Both the position numbers and the translations under genes were made by a program. Positions 61,016-64,000 of a stretch of 64,000 nucleotides of DNA are shown here, piece by piece (position 1 is the stretch's first letter; each line of letters begins with the position of its first letter). Below the pieces are notes generated by a model. The model was given only the letters and a program-made list of their open reading frames with translations, was not told the DNA's origin and searched no databases. The DNA lies in contig NC_079886.1 in NCBI RefSeq assembly GCF_029227915.1, positions 1,364,001 to 1,428,000 on the forward strand, given 5' to 3'. This DNA comes from Hydractinia symbiolongicarpus (taxonomy: Eukaryota; Cnidaria; Hydrozoa; Anthoathecata; Hydractiniidae).

Positions 61016-63785
61016 CTCCTTGAGTACTTTCTTTGTATACTTTTGACTATACGGGCCAAGTTCGAGATTTACAGGAAATCCCGGGTTTACGTTTGCCGGA
61101 GATCAAACTTCTTTCATTCAGCGTCTCATCAAAAATGAAAACATTTTTGAAAACTACAAATCTCATGCGTTTTAATGGTGAAAAAATAATTTAAAAAATC
61201 GTTCGGGAAATGAGTTTACTCCCTTTGTATACTTTTGACTATACGGGCCGAGTACCGGATTTACGGGAAATCGCGGGTTTTCTTTTGCCGGCGATTAAAC
61301 TTCCTTCATTCAGCGTCTCATCAAAAATGAAAATATTTTTAAAAACTACAAGTCTCATGCGATTTAGTGGTGAAAAAATAATTTAAAAAATCGCTCGGGA
61401 AATGAGTTTACTCACAGGGTACTTTCTTTATATACATTCGACTATACGGGCCAAGCCCAGGATTTACGGGAAATCGCGGGTTTTCGTTTGCCGGCGATTA
61501 AACTTCTTTTATTTTGCGTCTCATCAAAAATGAAAACATTTTTGAAAACTACAAATCTCATGCGTTTTAATGGTGAAAAAATAATTTAAAAAATCGTTCG
61601 GGAAATGAGTTTACTCCTTGAGTACTTTCTTTGTATACTTTTGACTATACGGGCCGAGTACCGGATTTACGGGAAATCGCGGGTTTTCGTTTGCCGGCGA
61701 TTAAACTTCTTAAATTCAGCGTCTTATCAAAAATGAAAACATTTTTGAAAACTACAAGTGTCATGCGTTTTAGTGGTGAAAAAATAATTTAAAAAATCGT
61801 TCTGAAAATGAGTTTACTCACAGGGTACTTTCTTTGTATACATTCGTCTATAGGGGCCAAGCCCGGGATTTACAGGAAATCGCGGGTTTTCGTTTGCCGG
61901 CGATTAAACTTCTTTTATTGAGCGTCTCCTCAAAAATGAAAACATTTTTGAAAACTAAAAGTCTCATGCGTTTTAGTAGTGAAAAAATAATTTAAAAAAT
62001 CATTCGGGAAATCAGTTTACTTGCTGGGAACTTTTTTTATGTACTTTTGACTATACGGGCCGAGTACCGGATTTACGGGAAATCGCGGGTTTTCGTTTGC
62101 CGGCGATGAAACTTCCTTCATTCAGCGTCTCATCAAAAATGAAAATATTTTTAAAAACTACAAGTTTTATGCGTTTTAGTGGTGAAAAAATAATTTAAAA
62201 AATCGTTCGGGAAATGAATTTACTCCCTGGGTACTTTCTTTGTATACTTTCGACTATACGGGCCGAGTCCGGGATTTACGGGAAATCGCGGGTTTTTGTT
62301 TGCCGGCGATTAAACTTCTTTTATTCAGCGTCTCATCAAAAATGAAAATATTTTTGAAAACTACAAGTTTTATGCGTTTTAGTGGTGAAAAAATAATTTA
62401 AAAAATCGTTCGGGAAATGAATTTACTCCCTGGGTACTTTCTTTGTATACTTTCGACTATACGGGCCGAGTCCGGGATTTAGGAGAAATCGCGGGTTTTT
62501 GTTTGCCGGCGGTTAAACTTCTTTTATTTAGCGTCTCTTCAAAAATGAAAACATTTTTGAAAACTACAAGTCTCATGCGTTTTAGTGGTGAAAAAATAAT
62601 TTAAAAAATCGTTCGGGAAAGGAATTTACTCCCTGGGTACTTTCTTTGTATACTTTTTAATATACGGGTCGAGTACCGGATTTACGGGAAATCGCGGGTT
62701 TTCGTTTCCCGGCGATTAAACTTCTTTTATTCAGCGTCTCATCAAAAATGAAAATATTTTTGAAAACTACAAGTTTTATGCGTTTTAGTGGTGAATAAAT
62801 AATTTAAAAAATCGTTCGGGAAATGAATTTACTCCCTGGGTACTTTCTTTGTATACTTTTGACTATACGGGCTGAGTCCGGAATTTACGGGAAATCGCGG
62901 GTTCTCGTTTGCCGGCGATTAAACTTCTTTTATTCAGAGTCTCATCAAAAATGAAAACATTTTTGAACACTACAAGTTTCATGCGTTTTAGTGGTGAAAA
63001 AATAATTTGAAAAATCGTTCGGGAAATGAGTTTACTCCCTGGGTACTTTCTTTGTATACTTTTGACTATACGGGGTGAGTCCGGGATTTACAGGAAATCG
63101 CGGGTTTTCGTTTGCCAACGAATAAACTTGTTTTATTTAGCGTCTCACCAAAAGTGAAAACATTTTTTAAAACTACAAGTGTCATGCGTTTTAGTGGTGA
63201 AAAAATAATTTAAAATATCGTTCGGGAAATGAGTTTACTCCCTGAGTACTTTCTTTGTATACTTTTGACTATACGGACCGAGTACGGGATTTACGGGAAA
63301 TCGCGGGTTTTCGTTTGCCGGCGATTAAACTCCTTTTATTCAGCGTCTTCTCAAAAATGAAAACATTTTTGAAAACTACAAGTCTCATGCGTTTTAGTGG
63401 TGAAAAAATAATTTAAAAATCGTTCTGAAAATGAATTTATTCACAGGGTACTTTCTTTATATACATTCGACTATACGGGCCAAGCCCGGGATTTACGGGA
63501 AATCGCGGGTTTTCGTTTTGCCGGCGATTAAACTTCTTTTATTTAGCGTCTCATCAAAAATGAAAACATTTTTGAAAACTACAAGTCTCATGCGTTTTAG
63601 TGGTGAAAAAATAATTTAAAAAATCGTTTGGGAAATGAGTTTAGTCCTTGAGTTCTTTCTTTGTTTTCTTTTGACTGTACGGGCCGAGTACCGGATTTAC
63701 GGGAATTCGCGGGTTTTCGTTTGCCGGCGATTAAACTTCTTAAATTCAGCGTCTTATCAAAAATGAAAACATTTTTGAAAACTAA
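61016..63785 (+). repeat. Return to A-like monomers
   Basis: Mostly type A (GGGCCGAGTACCGG, GGGCCGAGTCCGGG) with some E. Monomers at 62.1-62.8 kb share CTACAAGTTTTATGCG and TACTTTCGACTATAC. Near 61851 a monomer with CTATAGGGGCCAAGCCCGGG repeats the odd combination seen near 1418. No gene or non-satellite sequence. Confidence 0.78.
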
Positions 63786-63962
63786 CTAAAAGCGGGTTTT
63801 CCGTTGTCGGCGATTAAACTGCTTTCATTCGGCGTCTCATCAAAAATGTAAACATTTTTGAATACTACAAGTCTCATTCGTTCTAGTGGTGCAGAAATAA
63901 TTTGAAAAATCGTTTGGGAAATCAGTTTACTCCCTGGGTACTTTCTTTTATCCATTCGACTA
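63678..63962 (+). repeat. Broken A-to-C junction with about 120 bp missing
   Basis: An A monomer runs to GAAAACTAAC at about 63786 and then continues as TAAAAGCGGGTTTTCC, which lies inside a C monomer. Successive TACGGG starts (written GTACGGG at 63678) are 285 bp apart instead of about 405, so about 120 bp spanning the CATGCG, A/T-rich and TTTGTATAC parts are lost. Confidence 0.85.
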
Positions 63963-64000
63963 TACGGGCCAAGTTCGGGATTTACAGGAAAGCCCGGGTT
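63786..64000 (+). repeat. Partial C-B pair at the right edge
   Basis: C-type tail (TTGTCGGCGATTAAACTGC, AAAAATGTAAACATTTTT) followed by a B monomer (CTCATTCGTTCTAGTGGTGC, AAGTTCGGGATTTACAGG, AAAGCCCGGG) that is cut by the window end. The array clearly continues. Confidence 0.88.

Larger units (their letters stand above)
1..64000 (+). repeat. Tandem satellite DNA array, about 203-bp monomer, about 315 copies
   Basis: The same ordered landmarks recur about every 203 bases from the first to the last base, always on the same strand: TACGGG, CGGGATTTACGGGAAATC, GCCGGCGATTAAAC, CAAAAATGAAAACATTTTT, ACTACAAGTCTCATGCG, AATTTAAAAAATCGTTCGGG and TTTGTATAC. Most monomers are 201-203 bp, with a few shortened to 147 or about 190 bp. 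The counted monomer 1621-1823 is 36% G+C. No unique DNA, transposon, RNA gene or inverted monomer interrupts the array, and it continues past both ends of the window. A monomer near 200 bp in head-to-tail higher-order repeats is typical of eukaryotic centromeric or pericentromeric satellites. The location is inferred, and a subtelomeric or sex/B-chromosome array is possible. The period is not a multiple of three (202 or 203), so the frame shifts at every copy and the short open frames are not genes. Confidence 0.98.

Noticed and set aside
1-64000. CRISPR array
   Set aside because: Repeat units are about 203 bp with no unique spacers, and the whole unit is conserved.
1-64000. Tandem rRNA or tRNA gene cluster
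   Set aside because: No rRNA core motifs, tRNA cloverleaf or A/B box pairs were recognised in any monomer, and the unit is too short for rDNA.
1-64000. Canonical CENP-B box
   Set aside because: All TTCG occurrences were checked against the 15-base pattern on both strands. The best cases have wrong spacing or at least two mismatches at essential positions.

Overview
The whole 64 kb window is one uninterrupted tandem satellite array, with about 315 head-to-tail copies of a roughly 203-bp monomer. I found no unique sequence, protein-coding gene, tRNA, rRNA, transposon, CRISPR array or inversion. Every stretch of about 200 bases on the + strand carries the same ordered landmarks. These are a TACGGG block, CGGGATTTACGGGAAATCGC, CGTTTGCCGGCGATTAAAC, TCAAAAATGAAAACATTTTT, ACTACAAGTCTCATGCG, an A/T-rich tract, TCGTTCGGGAAATGAG, and CTTTGTATAC. 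The reading frames that appear (about 62-107 codons) are re-occurrences of the same stretch of the repeat and are not genes. Coordinates below use the first T of TACGGG (or its variant) as the start of each monomer.

The window is almost certainly eukaryotic heterochromatin, probably centromeric or pericentromeric. The reasons are the near-nucleosomal monomer length, the strict head-to-tail order, the multilevel higher-order repeats (HORs) and the absence of mobile-element insertions. One counted monomer (1621-1823) is 36% G+C but has 13 CpG against about 6.5 expected. Cytosine methylation and decay have therefore not eroded it, which fits a lineage with little germline CpG methylation or a very young array. 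I cannot name the species.

Layout. 1-918: a 202-bp subfamily, partly alternating as a 404-bp dimer. 919-1620: ordinary type A monomers plus one odd E-like monomer. 1621-4867: four copies of an 812-bp tetramer HOR. 4868-9330: diverged A monomers, a five-monomer relative of the tetramer (5883-6896) and the first type D monomers. 9331-12976: first appearance of the diverged C and B monomers, which usually travel as a C-B pair. 12977-30049: three tandem copies of a giant HOR (6,996, 4,937 and 5,140 bp) that differ by whole-monomer gains and losses. The first copy contains a 1,249-bp tandem duplication, and all copies carry a 34-bp register slip (seven occurrences). 30050-32888: mixed A/D with a seven-monomer repetition. 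32889-39021: six-monomer and C-B-G trimer HORs. 39022-47055: a block of about 4 kb present twice, one copy with an extra 809-bp duplication. 46947-50991: C-B-K-H tetramers of about 810 bp. 50992-54615: two copies of a 1,812-bp nine-monomer HOR. 54616-61015: E-type and shortened monomers, including a repeated block with an internal 597-bp tandem duplication. 61016-63785: mostly A-like monomers again. 63786-64000: a broken junction into a C-B pair that runs off the window.

Structural signals inside the monomer. Two dyad symmetries are conserved. One is made perfect specifically in B monomers and the other is longest in C monomers. Type A monomers also carry four regularly spaced GGG runs. I found no canonical CENP-B box. 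All of this comes from reading and hand alignment; identities and copy numbers are by eye.
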